A stretch of DNA of 64,000 nt. Source: Symsagittifera roscoffensis (lineage: Eukaryota > Xenacoelomorpha > Acoela > Convolutidae). Where the stretch lies: positions 7,968,386 to 8,032,385 of the forward strand of contig NC_087063.1 of assembly GCF_963678635.1 (NCBI RefSeq). The letters run 5' to 3'. Below are positions 21,400 through 35,200 of the stretch, piece after piece. Each line of letters opens with the position of its first letter. Position 1 is the stretch's first letter. The position numbers were made by a program, and so were the translations under genes. The notes beneath the pieces are model-generated. The model ran no database searches and had not been told where the DNA came from. It worked only from the letters and a program-made list of their open reading frames with translations.

Positions 21400-24300
21400 C
21401 GATTAACGGTGTGAAAATAAACTTGATATACTTGAAAGATTCATTGCTGAATCGCTTGCACGAAAAAACTCGCTTTTGTCAATTAGTTTCGAGCTATAAG
21501 AACAAATTGAAATAATTCAATTTTTGTTCAAACGCCTGATTCGAAAAACCTAAGCTTTTCGCTAACTGATTCGCAAAAGGGAAAAACTTGAAATACTTTA
21601 CAGTTTTACAGCTCAGACACATAACTTGGCTTGAAAAAAACTTCAATAATCCCCAACAAGTTCAAGCTATGGAAACATTTCAAAACTCATCAAAAGGCTT
21701 TTCCTAATCAGCTTCCTCGAAAAACTTTTACGCTGTGAAACAATTTGAAATATTCAAAAACTTCTTCGCTCAGTCGCTGATTATAAAAAACGCAAAGTAG
21801 TCAAGCTATAATAACAACTTGAAATAATCCAAATTATTTATAGCTTGCTTTAAAAAAAGTTTCGTGAAACAAGACGCATCATGAAACAGCTTTCAAAACT
21901 TTAAAGTGTCATCATTTAATCGCTTGTTTGAAAAAAATTTTAAAAAATAGAAACAAGCAATGACAATAAACTTGAATTTGTTCAAAACATTTTGCTCGGT
22001 CACAAAAGCTTGCTTGAAAAAAATCTAACTTTTCGCTGCACGATCCAATCTAAGACAAACTTTGAAATGTTTTAAAAAATCATAGCTCGATCGCTTTCTT
22101 GAGGCATATGGAAACAAGAAATTGAAAAACAAACTTGAAACACTTGGAAATTTTACTGCTCATACTTATAAACTTATGAAAAAAATATTAAGTTATCGCC
22201 AAAAAACCAAGCTATGAAACCTCAATTCTTAACCAGTTCTTAAAAACTCAATCAACAAGTGTTACGATGTTTAAAATCATTCAGACACATTAGTTGAGCG
22301 GAAATTAAGTCACAAAAGTTAGTGAGACTCCCGCAGAGCATTTTTTTTTTTAATTTAAAAACTTTTAAAAGTTCTGAATATCTAATGTTTACGTATATAA
22401 TGATTTAAATATTTTGTATAACAAGAAAAATCCCTGATGCGCAAAGTAAGCTGACAAGCATAATCAGACAAACGTTAGGCAGAAAATTTCTTTGAAACGG
22501 AATATTTTGACTTGGAAAAAAAAAACAGACCTGCCTGGTATCGAACCAAAGACTTTTGCCGACTCAGGCGAAGTTATTACTTCTGGGCCAGGTTTGGCGG
22601 AGAAGCCAAGAAAATTGACTTGATTATCAATATCAAGAGTTCTGATATAACTTCCTGAAAGAACAGTCAGTAGTCGCATTAGACCGGTAATTTAATCAAA
22701 ATTTCCAAGAATTTGAGCATGACAGCACGTGAATGCCGTGGAAGTGAATTAAGTTTGATGGTTCAAGTGATTTTGTTGAACAAGTTGCTAGCCCGTAAAA
22801 ATCCTATATTCCACTATAATGGTCATCATTTAATCGCTTGTTTGAAAAAACTTTTAAAAAAAAGAAACAAGCAATGACAATAAATTTGAATTTGTTCAAA
22901 ACATTTTGCTCGGTCACAAAAGCTTGCTTGAAAAAAATCTAACTTTTCGCTGCACGATCCAATCTAAGACAAACTTTGAAATGTTTTAAAAAATCATAGC
23001 TCGATCGCTTTCTTGAGGCATATGGAAACAAGAAATTGAAAAACAAACTTGAAACACTTGGAAATTTTACTGCTCATACTTATAAACTTATGAAAAAAAT
23101 ATTAAGTTATCGCCAAAAAACCAAGCTATGAAACCTCAATTCTTAACCAGTTCTTAAAAACTCAATCAACAAGTGTTACGATGTTTAAAATCATTCAGAC
23201 ACATTAGTTGAGCGGAAATTAAGTCACAAAAGTTAGTGAGACTCCCGCAGAGCATTTTTTTTTTAATTTAAAAACTTTTAAAAGTTCTGAATATCTAATG
23301 TTTACGTATATAATGATTTAAATATTTTGTATAACAAGAAAAATCCCTGATGCGCAAAGTAAGCTGACAAGCATAATCAGACAAACGTTAGGCAGAAAAT
23401 TTCTTTGAAACGGAATATTTTGACTTGGAAAAAAAAACAGACCTGCCTGGTATCGAACCAAAGACTTTTGCCGACTCAGGCGAAGTTATTACTTCTGGGC
23501 CAGGTTTGGCGGAGAAGCCAAGAAAATTGACTTGATTATCAATATCAAGAGTTCTGATATAACTTCCTGAAAGAACAGTCAGTAGTCGCATTAGACCGGT
23601 AATTTAATCAAAATTTCCAAGATTTTGAGCATGACAGCACGTGAATGCCGTGGAAGTGAATTAAGTTTGATGGTTCAAGTGATTTTGTTGAACAAGTTGC
23701 TAGCCCGTAAAAATCCTATATTCCACTATAATGGTCATCATTTAATCGCTTGTTTGAAAAAACTTTTAAAAAAAAGAAACAAGCAATGACAATAAATTTG
23801 AATTTATTCAAAACAATTTGCTCGGTCTCAAAAGCTTGCTTAAAAAAGCTAACTTTTCACTGCACGATCCAATGTATGACAAATTTTGAAATGTTTAAAA
23901 AAGTCATAGCTTGATCGCTTTCTTGATAAAAAAAAATAATTTTCGCATATTGAAACAAGAAATTGAAAATCAAACTTGAAACACTTGGAAATTTTACTGC
24001 TCATACTTATAAACTTATGAAAAAAATATCAAGTTATCGCCAAAAAACCAAGCTATGAAAACTCAATTCTTAACCAGTTCTTAAAAACTCAATCAACAAG
24101 TGTTAAGATGTTTAAAATCCTTCAGAAACACCAGTTGCGCGGAAATTAAGTGACAAAAGTTGGTGAGACTCCCGCCGAGCATTTTTTTATTTAAAAAACT
24201 TCTGGAAATTCTGAATATCTATTATTTTCGTATATAAAATTTTAAATATTTTAGATGAAAAGAAAAATCTGTGATGCTCAAAGTAAACTGACAAAGCATA

Positions 24301-25000
24301 ATCAGACAAACGTCAGGCAAAAAATTTCTTAGAAACGGAATCTTTTGACTTAGAAAAAAAAACAGATTTGCCTGGTATGGAACCAAAGACTTTTGCCGAC
24401 TCAGGCGTAGTTTTTACTTCTGGGCCAGGTTTAGCGGAGAAGCCAAGAAAACTGACTTGATTATCAATATCAAGAGTTCTGATATAACTTCCTAAAAGAA
24501 CAGTCAGTAGTCGCATTGGACTGGTAATTTAAATTAAATTTCCAAGAATTTGAGCATGACAGGACGTGAATGCAGTGCAAGTGAAAAAAGTTTGGTGGTT
24601 CCAAAGATTTTGTTGAACAAGTTGCTAGCCCGTAAAAAACCTATATTCCGCTATAAATGTCATCATTAAATCGCTTGATTGAAAAAACTTTAAAAAAAAT
24701 AGAAACAAGCAATGAAAATAAACTTGAATTTATTCAAAACATTTTGCTCGGTCTCAAAAGCTTGCTTGAAAAAAGCTAAATTTTCGCCGCACGATCCAAT
24801 CTATGAAAAATTTTGAAATGTTTTAAAAAGCCATAGCTCGATCGCTTTCTTGATAAAAAAAATTAGTTTTCGCATATGGAAACAAGAAATTGAAAAACAA
24901 ACTTGAAACACTTGGAAATTTTACTGCTCATACTTATAAATTATGAAAAAAATATTAAGTTATCGCCAAAAAACCAAGCTATGAACGACAGAGCCAAAAA
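21400..25000. repeat. ~915-bp tandem repeat, about 3.5 copies
   Basis: The landmark GTCATCATT(T/A)AATCGCTTG recurs at 21,908, 22,822, 23,734 and 24,659, steps of 914, 912 and 925 bp. The two middle units are nearly identical while the right-hand unit is more diverged. Each of three units contains a tRNA-like module on the minus strand. The leftmost part is itself built from degenerate short motifs around GCTTGCTTGAAAAA. Confidence 0.93.
22526..22600 (-). repeat. tRNA-like module in 915-bp unit 1
   Basis: The minus strand has B box GGTTCGATACC and an A-box-like TGGCCCAGAAGTAATAA separated by tRNA-like spacing. It is repeated with the 915-bp unit at ~23,438-23,513 and, more diverged (GGTTCCATACC), at ~24,361-24,435. 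It is tRNA-derived repeat sequence and not a clear tRNA gene. Confidence 0.55.
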
Positions 25001-28000
25001 CAATACATTTTGTCAAACTGGTTTTTTAAAATCAGTTATCAAAAACTCAATCAACAATTGTTAAGATGTTTGAAAAACACGAGAAAATCAGAAGTAGAGA
25101 CAGCTCATCCATTCCAATGAAAATCAGTCTAACAAACTTAAGCTCTTGGACCCGTTTTGCTCGTCACTGAGAAGGATTATTTTGAAAGATTTTTAGACAG
25201 AATCGAAGCGGAGCTTCGCACTACTTGAGTACCTCACAAATATTGCATTGCAAGCTAGCAGAAAGAAAATTAAAGTAAAGCCACTTAGTCGAAAAAAAAT
25301 TAAAACATTTCAAAAAAACCAAATAAAGAAGTTTGGTGGTTCAAGTGATTTTGTTGAACAAGTTGCTAGCCCGTAAAAAAAACCTATATTCCGCTTTGAT
25401 AACGCTCGATAACAAGCTGAATAATTCAGATCACGAATTAGAAAAAATTTAAAAAATCAAATCCCACCCATTCTTGTAAGAGACTTTGCTGAACTTCAAT
25501 CCCATAAGAATCCTCCCTATATCAAAGTTCCTTACAGCGCTTAGGGAAATGTGGAAATCAAATTTATGCATTGAGAAAACTATGTACCGAGAAGCGAATG
25601 TACGTTCCCTAGAACTTCAACAGAAATTTTTGAAGCAACTCATTCTTAACCATTAAACAGAAACTACTCCGACAATATAAGTGTAAAATAAAGAGAACTT
25701 CAAAAGATAAACACGCAATAGAAGTCAGGGAACAGCGATATGCAGTATTCCTGTTTCTGTTTTTAAAATCTTTGATCTGTTTTTTGTATGTAACATTGCC
25801 AAGCAAAATTGAAAAAAAAGAGACAAAATCTCAAATTAAAAAAATAGTAAGATTTTTTTTACATTCTTGATAATCGTCGCAGTCAATTGTACACAAAGGC
25901 GAAGAGGAGCGTCGAAGCACTTGCGATACAAAAAACATGGTCTTAAAAGATAAGGCAAGGAAAAAAATCTGGGAAATAAAGTCAAAAAAACTACACCTAC
26001 TCATTCGAATTATTTACCGGACTCATTGAAGGCATCGGAAATAAAGCAGCAAGACATGTGAAAACTTGTGGGACATTCCTGTTGAGCTGAAAACAAAACT
26101 ATTGTCAGAAAAATTTATGAAATTATGAAAGATTTTAGGACCCATCTGCAATGAAACAGATAATGGCATAAAGATATATTCTGCTCTCGAAATTAGGCAA
26201 AATAAGTTCAGTAAGTTCAGTTTGAACAAATAATTACTACCTGGAAACGAGCTTTACCTTATTAATACTTAAATAATGGTAGTTTTATCTGAAGTTTCAA
26301 GAAATTGAGCATATCAGAAGTGAAATTTACCATCCCTTCTAAACTGACCAATCTGTGAAGTCGATTACGGAAAAAAGCACCCGATTGCAACACCCTCGCT
26401 AATAGCAAGGGTAAAGCTTGATGAAAATAGTTTTCACTTCAAAATGCTAAGAACCCCACACCATGGAAGCAAGTCCTTCTCATATGTCGAAAAAGAGCAA
26501 TCAAAAGAAAGTAAGCTTTTCCGAAAATTTTAAGACTTCAAAATAAAATCAAACAAAACTTGCATTGAACCGAAGGAAACGTACACAATTTTCACAACAA
26601 TTCCAATTCTCTGATACTTTCAACCAACTCAAATGTGCTAGATAAATCTCCAATAGTCAAGTATCGATGACTAAGCAGCAGTTAGCAACTAGTCTATTTA
26701 GTAGCCAAAAACATTTAGCCGACTTTAGCCGGGGAAAAATACTCATTTCTAATGGACGGACCACTTCGCACCACTTGCAATACAAGAATAAATGCCAGAG
26801 TTCAGGCGTAAAAAAATGATTGTAACAAATGGAATATATTTTTCTTTTTTTTTCAATACACTAAATCAATAATCTCAAGTCACTCTCGAACACTTATGGT
26901 TCTTATAAGCCCATTTGACAAACTCAAATCAGTCGACGAAATCATTTCAAAAAACAATATGATCTGGCTTACATTTCTCTACAAAAATTTCGCCGTCAGC
27001 AAAATTCTATGATTAAGACATGGCGTCCTACAGTGTTTTTTCTGACAAAGAGGAGAAAAATCAAATCATGAAAAAAAAACATCAGAAAATCTTAACTATA
27101 AAAATTTGATCGAAAAATTTTGCTGCTAAATTTTTTGGAGTTTAATTACCTGCACCATTACCGGCGGAACGCATCAAAAAATTTTCAACACCGAGGCAAA
27201 CCAGAACTTCGCACCGCTTGCAATAAAACACAAACAAAGCATGGCAAAGTAGTCGACACTAATTGAGAAGAAAACCGCAAAAACTTTTATCATCGAAATT
27301 TGCATTTGTCTCGATCTGTTTTGAAAAAAACTCATTTTGAAATAGTAAGATGCCAATACAACTGAAAGGAAAGTTGGCATCGGAAAAAAACTTGCGTACG
27401 GTAAAAAAAGCCGATAAAACTCAGCAGACTTCCCAAAAACTGTTTGCGCACAGAGGCAAAGCGTAAGAGCAACATTGAAAGCTTGCGAATAGATAATGAG
27501 ACTGAAATACCACAATCGATCATACAATTTGAAGAAAAGAAACGGAAAAAAAATCTGAAAAGCACAACTACCATGATTCAACAAACTTTCACTACTTACC
27601 GATTGACCACTTAGCCGACGAAAAGTGGGTAGAAACCCATTGAGTCGAAAACAAAAAAATTCCATAAAAATGGTCAAAAAATTTTCAAGCCACCTTGCAA
27701 CCTGAACATCATTTTGGGAAAAAAAAACAATCCTTTCTTGCTTTTGAAGCGACACTCAATAAAATTATTCAGCCAATAAAACAGAAACCGAAACCACCTG
27801 AATAAAAAATTATGACGAAAAAAAAAGAAAAACCGAAGAAAATATACGTCAGCGCTATTAATTTTACAAATTACTGAGTAAATCAAAAACACTTTTAACT
27901 CCAGATTTTGAGGGTACAGAGGCAACCGCGTTACTTTTAGGTCATTTGAGAAGTAACTTGTAGATAATCGACTAGCGTAGCCAACAGAAATTTGGAAGTG

Positions 28001-29150
28001 TCAGTGAGCTCAAAGAACAAAATATATGAACTAAAACGTTCTACGAAAAAAGAGTTCCGAGGAGAAAATACATCAAAAAGTATTATTTGAATTTCAAAAA
28101 CCTTATCAATTGAACGATACTTTAAGAAAACTTACAAAATAAAAAGAACCGGGTAATTAAGCCTTTTTTGCCGGAAATTTTTAAAATAACATTCAGAACT
28201 GAAAAAAACTGCAAAACAAAAAGAAGTCGTGCGACTAAAAACACCATCAGAACTAAAAATCACATTCGAATATGATTTTTTGTTCCGATTGTGCGTTCTA
28301 AAAGTAACATCGGAGCTAGAAATCACATTCGAATTAAAAAGTATTCAGGTTTTTTGTCGATCCGTCTATTTGCGCTTTTATCATCAAAGAGCGTAGTCTT
28401 CCTTCTTATTATCAAAATTTTTAAAATTTATTATGTATGAAAGTTAAGCAGCTGCAAAACAAAAACAAGTCATGCGACTAAAACAAATGTTTTCATTTCG
28501 TTGACAAGCGATAGATCATTAATTGTTTTTTGAGCGGAAATTTTTCCTCCTGCAAAAAAACCAGGTCATGATCGAATTTCAACCGAGGATTTTTGTCATC
28601 CCATGAATGGACGCTTGATTACAGAGGCGAAGAATTTGTCGTATCAATCTACCAAAAATGTCGTACCTCTCGATAAAGTTCATTCTACGCAAACAAGCCT
28701 AGCAAAACACTTGAATTTTAAATTAGCAACGGAACAAAACTTACGAAGCTGAAACAGCCGACAGAAATTGAGCACACATCACTTGAGTCGAGAAAAAATT
28801 GATTTGCTAAAAAAGATTTCAGTCCCTCTGAAACTAAAATGAACAAAACTTGCAGCTATCAGTAAAATTGCTCATTTACTTGCACAGACAAAGGAAGTTT
28901 CGACAATTCAGTTTTTACCGGGAAACAATATAAAGACGGATTTTTTAAAATCGAAAACAATCAGTTACTCTATAATTAATTCGGAAAATACTTGAGGGTA
29001 AAATGTCTGAATTATTTGATAGCTTGCTTCAAATGATTGCTTTATCAGTGAACCTACGCAACTTCCAGGTTCGGACCGTTTTTTTAAAGTCTGCGTGTAA
29101 TTGAAACTAGCGCTTCAATCGCACCTCCGGTGCTACAAAACCAAGTCTTC
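25000..29150. other. Gene-poor AT-rich region with dispersed motifs
   Basis: No supported gene. Long low-complexity open frames on the minus strand (phenylalanine-rich) look like chance. Several copies of a dispersed motif with GAGGCGAAG and GCTTCGCACCACTTGCAATA occur near 25.2, 25.9, 26.76, 27.2, 27.45 and 28.6 kb. Related copies lie at 8.3, 10.5 and 33.36 kb. Confidence 0.55.
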
Positions 29151-29159
29151 TGAAAACAG

Positions 29160-32100
29160 ACAAAACAAATGTCTAGAAAAACAAAAGGATTTGAGCAGTC
29201 ATACTTGGACTCCAGATTTTCAACCTCTGAATGTACCCTGACAGCACCTCAATATAGGGTTGAGAAATTGAAGTTCGGTTAATTTTTTTTTATCTAACTT
29301 TTTTGAAAAAAAAACATGAAAAAATCATAAAAAACGCCATATCTCAAAAAAAAAAGATTTGAGCAGTCATTCTTGGACTCCAGATTTGCAACCCCTGAAT
29401 GTACCCTGGCAGCACCCCAGTATAGGGTTAAGAAATTGAAGTTCGGTTAATTTTTTTATATCTAAGTTTTCTTGAGGAAAAAATGAAAAAATCATAAAAA
29501 ACGCAATTTCTCGAAAACCAAAAAGATTTGAGCAGTCAAACTTGAAATCCAGATTTGCCACACCTTAATGTACCCTGACAGCAACCCACTATAAGGTTGA
29601 GAAATTGAAGTTCGGAGTGTTTTTTTATCTAGTTTTTTTATATCTAAAAAACGCCATTTCTCGAAAACTAAAAGAATTTGAGCAGTCATACTTGGACGCC
29701 AGATTTGCAAACCCTGAATTTACTTTGATAGCACCCCACTATAGGGTGGGGAAAGTCAGGTTTGGTTAGTTTTTTAATATCTAACTTAATATCTAAGTTT
29801 TCTAATATCTAACTTCTCGAAAACCAAAAGAATTTGACCAGTCACAATTGAACGCCACATTTGCAGCTCCTGAATATACACTGACAGCATCCCACTGTAG
29901 GATTGAGAAATTGAAGTTCGGTTATTTTTTTTACACCTAAAATTTATTGAAAAAACAAATGAAAAAATCATAAAAAACGCTATTTCTCGATAACCAAATG
30001 GATTTGAGCAGGCATACTTGGCCGCCAGATTTGCAAACCCTAAATTTACCCTGATAGCACCTCACTATAGGGTGGGGAAATTCAGGTTCGGTTAGTTTTT
30101 TAATATCTAAGTTTTTTGAAAAAAAAAACATTAAAAAATCACAAAAAACGCAACTTCTCGAAAACCAAAAGAAATTGACTAGTCACAATAGAACGCCAGA
30201 TTTGCAGCTCCTGAATATACCCTGACAGCATCCCATTATAGGGTTGAGAAATTGAAGTTCTAGTTTTTTGTATCTAAGTTTTTTTATATCTAAATTTTTT
30301 TTTCAAAATTATGAAAAAATTATAAAAAACGCCATATCTCGAAAACCAAAAGGATTTGAGCAGTCATACTTGGAATCCATATTTGCAACCTCTGATTGTA
30401 CCCTTACAGCACTCCGCTATATTGTTGAGAAATTGATGTCCATTTATATTTTTTTATACCGAAGCTTTTTGAACAAAAAATCAATAAAAACGCTATTTCT
30501 CGAAAATCAAAAGGATTTGAGCAGTCATACCGGGACTCCATATTTGCAACCCCTGATTGTACCCTGACAGCACCCCACTATAAGGTTGAGAAACTGAAGT
30601 TCGGTTATTTTTTTATATCTAAGGTTTTTGAAAAAAAATAATTAAAAAAATCATAAAAACACCATTTCTCGAGAACCAAAAGGATTTGAGCAATTATACT
30701 TGGACTCCAGATTTTGAACCCCTGAATATACCCTGACAGCACCCCACGATAGCGTTGAGAAATTGAAGTTCGGTTATTTTTTTTATATCTGTTTTTTGAT
30801 CAAAAAAATGAAAAAATCATAAAAAACCAAAAGGATTTGAGCAGTCATACTTGGACTCCAGATTTGAAACTTCTGAATGTACCCTGACAGCACCCCACTA
30901 TAAAGTTGAGAAATTGAAGTTCGGTTAATTTTTTTATATCTAAATTTTTTTGAAAAAAAAGAAAAAATCATAAAAAACGCAATTTTCTCGAAAGCCAAAA
31001 AGATTTGAGCAGTCATACTTGGACTCCAGATTTGCAACTTCTGAATGTACCCTGACAGCACCCCACTATAGGGTTGAGAAATTGAAGTTCGGTTAATTTT
31101 TTTTATATCTAAATTTTTTTGAAAAAAAAAGAAAAAATCATAAAAAACGCAATTTTCTCGAAAGCCAAAAAGATTTGAACAGTCATACTTGGACGCCAGA
31201 TTTGTAACCACTGAATGTACCCTGACACCACCTCGCTATAGGGTTGAGAAATTGAAGTTCGGTTAGTTTTTTTATATCTAAGATTTTTGAAAAAAAAATA
31301 ATTAAAAAAATCATAAAAACACCATTTCTCGAGAACCAAAAAGATTTGAGCAATTATACTTGGACTCCAGATTTTGAACCCCTGAATATACCCTGACAGC
31401 ACCCCACGATAGCGTTGAGAAATTGAAGTTCGGTTATTTTTTTTTATATCTGGTTTTTGATCAAAAAAATGAAAAAAATCATAAAAAACGCAATTTCTCG
31501 AAAACCAAAAGGATTTGAGCAGTCTTACCGTTACTCCAGATTTACCAGCCCTGATTTTACCCTGACAGCACCCCACTATAGGGTTGAGAAATTGATGTTC
31601 GTTAATTTCTTTATATCTAAATTTTTTTGAAAAAAAAAACGCCATATCTCGAAAACCAAAAGGATTTGAGCAGTCATACTTGGACTCCAGATTTGCAACT
31701 TCTGAATGTACCCTGACAGCACCCCACTATAGGGTTGAGAAATTGAAGTTCGGTTAATTTTTTTTATATCTAAATTTTTTTGAAAAAAAAAGAAAAAATC
31801 ATAAAAAACGCAATTTTCTCGAAAGCCAAAAAGATTTGAGCAGTCATACTTGGACGCCAGATTTGTAACCCCTGAATGTACCCTGACACCACCTCGCTAT
31901 AGGGTTGAGAAATTGAAGTTCGGTTAGTTTTTTAATATCTAAGTTTTTTGAAAAAGAATTTAAAAAAAAAACAAAAACGCCATATCTCGAAAAATAAAAG
32001 GATTTGAGCAATCATACTTCGACGCCAGATTTGCAACCCCTGAATAAACCCTGATAGCACTCCACTATAGGGTTCAAATTTCAAGTTCGATTGGGTTTTT

Positions 32101-32235
32101 TTCTAGGTTTTTTGAAAAAAAATTAAAAATCATAAAAGCGCCATATCTCGAACAATATAAGGATTTGAGCAGTCATACTTGAACGCCAGATTTGCACTCC
32201 CTAAATGTACTTAACAGCACCCCACTATATAGGAA
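29160..32235. repeat. Degenerate ~160-bp satellite, about 19 units
   Basis: The motif GGATTTGAGCAGTCATACTT recurs about every 150-180 bp (29,187; 29,358; 29,526; 29,680 and on to 32,162). Each unit also contains TGTACCCTGACAGCACCCCA and CTATAGGGTTGAGAAATTGA, and a T-rich then A-rich stretch. Units differ by substitutions and indels, so this is an old, unhomogenised array. Confidence 0.95.
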
Positions 32236-35200
32236 TGTATAGAACGTATGTATATATAAAACTTTCAAATCTTGCAATTTTTTGGCCTTTTGTGACCAAC
32301 AGACTTAAACATGAGCCAAATGAAATTTCTTAAGCATTTTAACCCACGGTATAGCTTAACCGTGCAAAAATATTTTCGTTAACAATGCAAAAAATAATAC
32401 GTTGAAAAAACTTAAACATGCAAAAATAGCGACTTCTTAAACACGTCAACATAGGGACTTCTTAAACATGTGTCACGTGAAACGCCAATTAAATAATAGA
32501 TAGACAGATAGATAGATAGATTATACTTCACATATTTTTATAATAATTAAGGCTTCAGAAAAACGGAGCCCATTACAAACAGGCCACTAAGCCGACATAA
32601 AACTGTATAAACAACTCTCGAAGAACAGCAAACTTTCAACTGGGATAAATTTGAACGCTGTCCCTCACTTGAGCAAATCATGCTCATGAAAATTAGGCTT
32701 TTGGAGAACAAAATTAATCATTATCATTTCAAACGTTTACAAATATTTTCATTATTTCAAGCTTCTACACTGAATTAGCGTTACTGCTAGTACTAACAGT
32801 AGTAGTAGGTAGTAGTAGTAAAAAACTTCAATTTCCGAGTCAAGGAATTAAAGAACAGTTACATAAAGATATCAAATTAAAGCTTCAGTGAAAATAAAAA
32901 TTTAAGGACATTAAAACTAAAACTGGTATTATATTTTTGGCCTAGCAATGCAAGTACGACATCTGTATTTTAACGACCAGCTGCAAGTTCTCATAGGATC
33001 ATGTTCCTGTTCGCCGAAGAAGAGCCGATCGTATTTCACTCATAGCCTTCAGTAAGAACTGCCCGATTTGATAACAAAAGTAAATCGTTCGGGTAACCAC
33101 ATTTTCGTGACAGCACAAATGCTGCCTTTCCAGTAGATACTTCCTCCTCACCTCGTGAACTCCTTTCGATTTTTTTCTTTTCAGAACACTTACCTTCTGT
33201 TATAGCTACGCAATTTTTGTTTCGTACGAAGAGTAGTAGTATTGAAATTTGATATGATAACCAAAGGAGGATAAAAAAGAATTTGAGAATTTGCGATCTT
33301 TCAATAAACGATTGTAACTTTAAAATGACTGGCTATGGTTAAAAACACAAATTTTAACACAGAGGCGAAGCTGAACTTAGCACTACTTCAAATAAACAAA
33401 AAGTCAATGACTAACATTACAAGCAAATCAAAAGACAAATAAAAAACCTTCAAAAAACGTTGTAAAAAGTTCAATTGGAAAAAAAAACAAAATTCCCGGA
33501 ACAAAATTATCTGTCAATTAAAAACGTATCAAAAAGCTTTCATATTGCTTCAAAAAAAACTGAACCTCCCTATTGGACCTAAGCCGACAAAAATAAGCAG
33601 ACACGAAATTCGAAAAAAAATTTAAATAGCTTAGAAAATCGGCGAAACTTGTTGGAACCCAATTACAGGAATACACTGAAACTATTTTTACTTCAACTTA
33701 AAAAACGTCTAAATTTGAGGCAAATTTGGTGTTGCGGCTACTAAGCCGACAAAAGACAAGCAGAAGTCAGACAAATATTTTTGATGCGCGGATAAGCTAT
33801 CGTTCACAAAAAGAAAACAGGTCGTGACCGGATTAGAACCATGGCCTTTATTTTTATAAGCAGGAGGGTTAGCTTATCGCCACATGCGCAAATTAAGGTC
33901 TCACTTTTGATTTCATATGAACCAAAGGTAGAAGATCCAAGTAACTCAGTTAAACTAATTGTTAACCCGAAAAAGACTATTTTCCGAATTATTAACGCTC
34001 ACTAATCTCAAGCGTAGTTATGTTCACCGAACATAACTTAGATAAACACAGCATGCCACTGAAACAAAAGCGAGTAAAATTTTGAAGAAACCAGCCTCCG
34101 TGAGAGGGAAAAAAATTTCATGAAAAAATGTAAAAATTTATATTTATTGGTTTATATTTATTTAAGCGTCGGAGAAGTTGATTTTAAACTTAAGATCATA
34201 AATTGTCAATATTGAAACAATTTCAATTAAAACAGGTATGAAACTAATTTAAAAAAAGTAGCTAAATAGGCCGACAGAATTAAGGCCGACACCCTAAAAA
34301 CTTTCCAAACTTTTCCCAAAAAATCCGAACCTCCTTGCATGGACTTCTTAAACATCAATTACGATCCCAAATAGTTAGCACAATTCAGATGTATATGGTA
34401 CATTGAAAGAAACTTAGAAACGGTAAATTACTAATTTCTGTGAACGAAGTTATTTACGGGAAAAAAGTCTAGCAACCGGTTGCAAAACCCAAAAAAAAAT
34501 CATTCAAAACAAGTGAGATGAAAAAAAATTGTATTTGTTATCATATGAAATCAAATCTCCGGATAGCGTTAATTGTTGCAATTAAACTGTCCCGAACATG
34601 TATTTTCAACAAAAAAAATATTGAAAAAGTTGTCAAAGTGTGAGGGGAAAAAAACAAGTTAACTTGAACTTTTTGATAACACTTCTGGCTTTTTTGAAGC
34701 TTTAAAAAAGTATTAATCAGGGTGAATAAATAAAGGAAGTACGGGAGTAACTGGACAACACTTTTAACTTCAATCGGAAATGTTTACAGAAAATGAAAAA
34801 CCCGTGATAGGCATTTAGGTCGACAAAACATAATTAGACAACCGTACGTCCGACAATTCAATTTTTCACGGAAAAAAATCAAAATTCATACATGCTACAA
34901 AAAATATTGTCCCGCGAGCCCAAAAACTAGGATGCACAGACAACCACGTTACTTCCAAACCATGTGGGAAGGAGTCTGGAATGTGGGAAGGAGTCTTATA
35001 AAAAGCCAACAATAAAGCAAGTTGAATTTCTTGGAGATTTGTGAGAAAAGTTGTTTTCGGAAAAGTCTTGTTTCCGATTACAAAATACTTACTCTCTTAA
35101 GTATAAAAACAATTAACAAACTCGTTCGCTACGCATACAATTGTCATAAAATAGATAAAAAATTTAATTGTGATTCAAAAAACTTATAACGGAAAGAACG

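Noticed and set aside
27174-27925. Long minus-strand frames of up to 193 codons
   Set aside because: Low-complexity, Phe-rich, and overlapping copies of a dispersed repeat motif; no conserved domain.
30783-31645. Minus-strand frames of 142 and 178 codons
   Set aside because: They read through the ~160-bp satellite and repeat internally with the unit; an artefact of the repeat.
29160-32235. CRISPR-like array
   Set aside because: Units are ~160 bp with no short identical repeats and unique spacers; this is a eukaryotic satellite.
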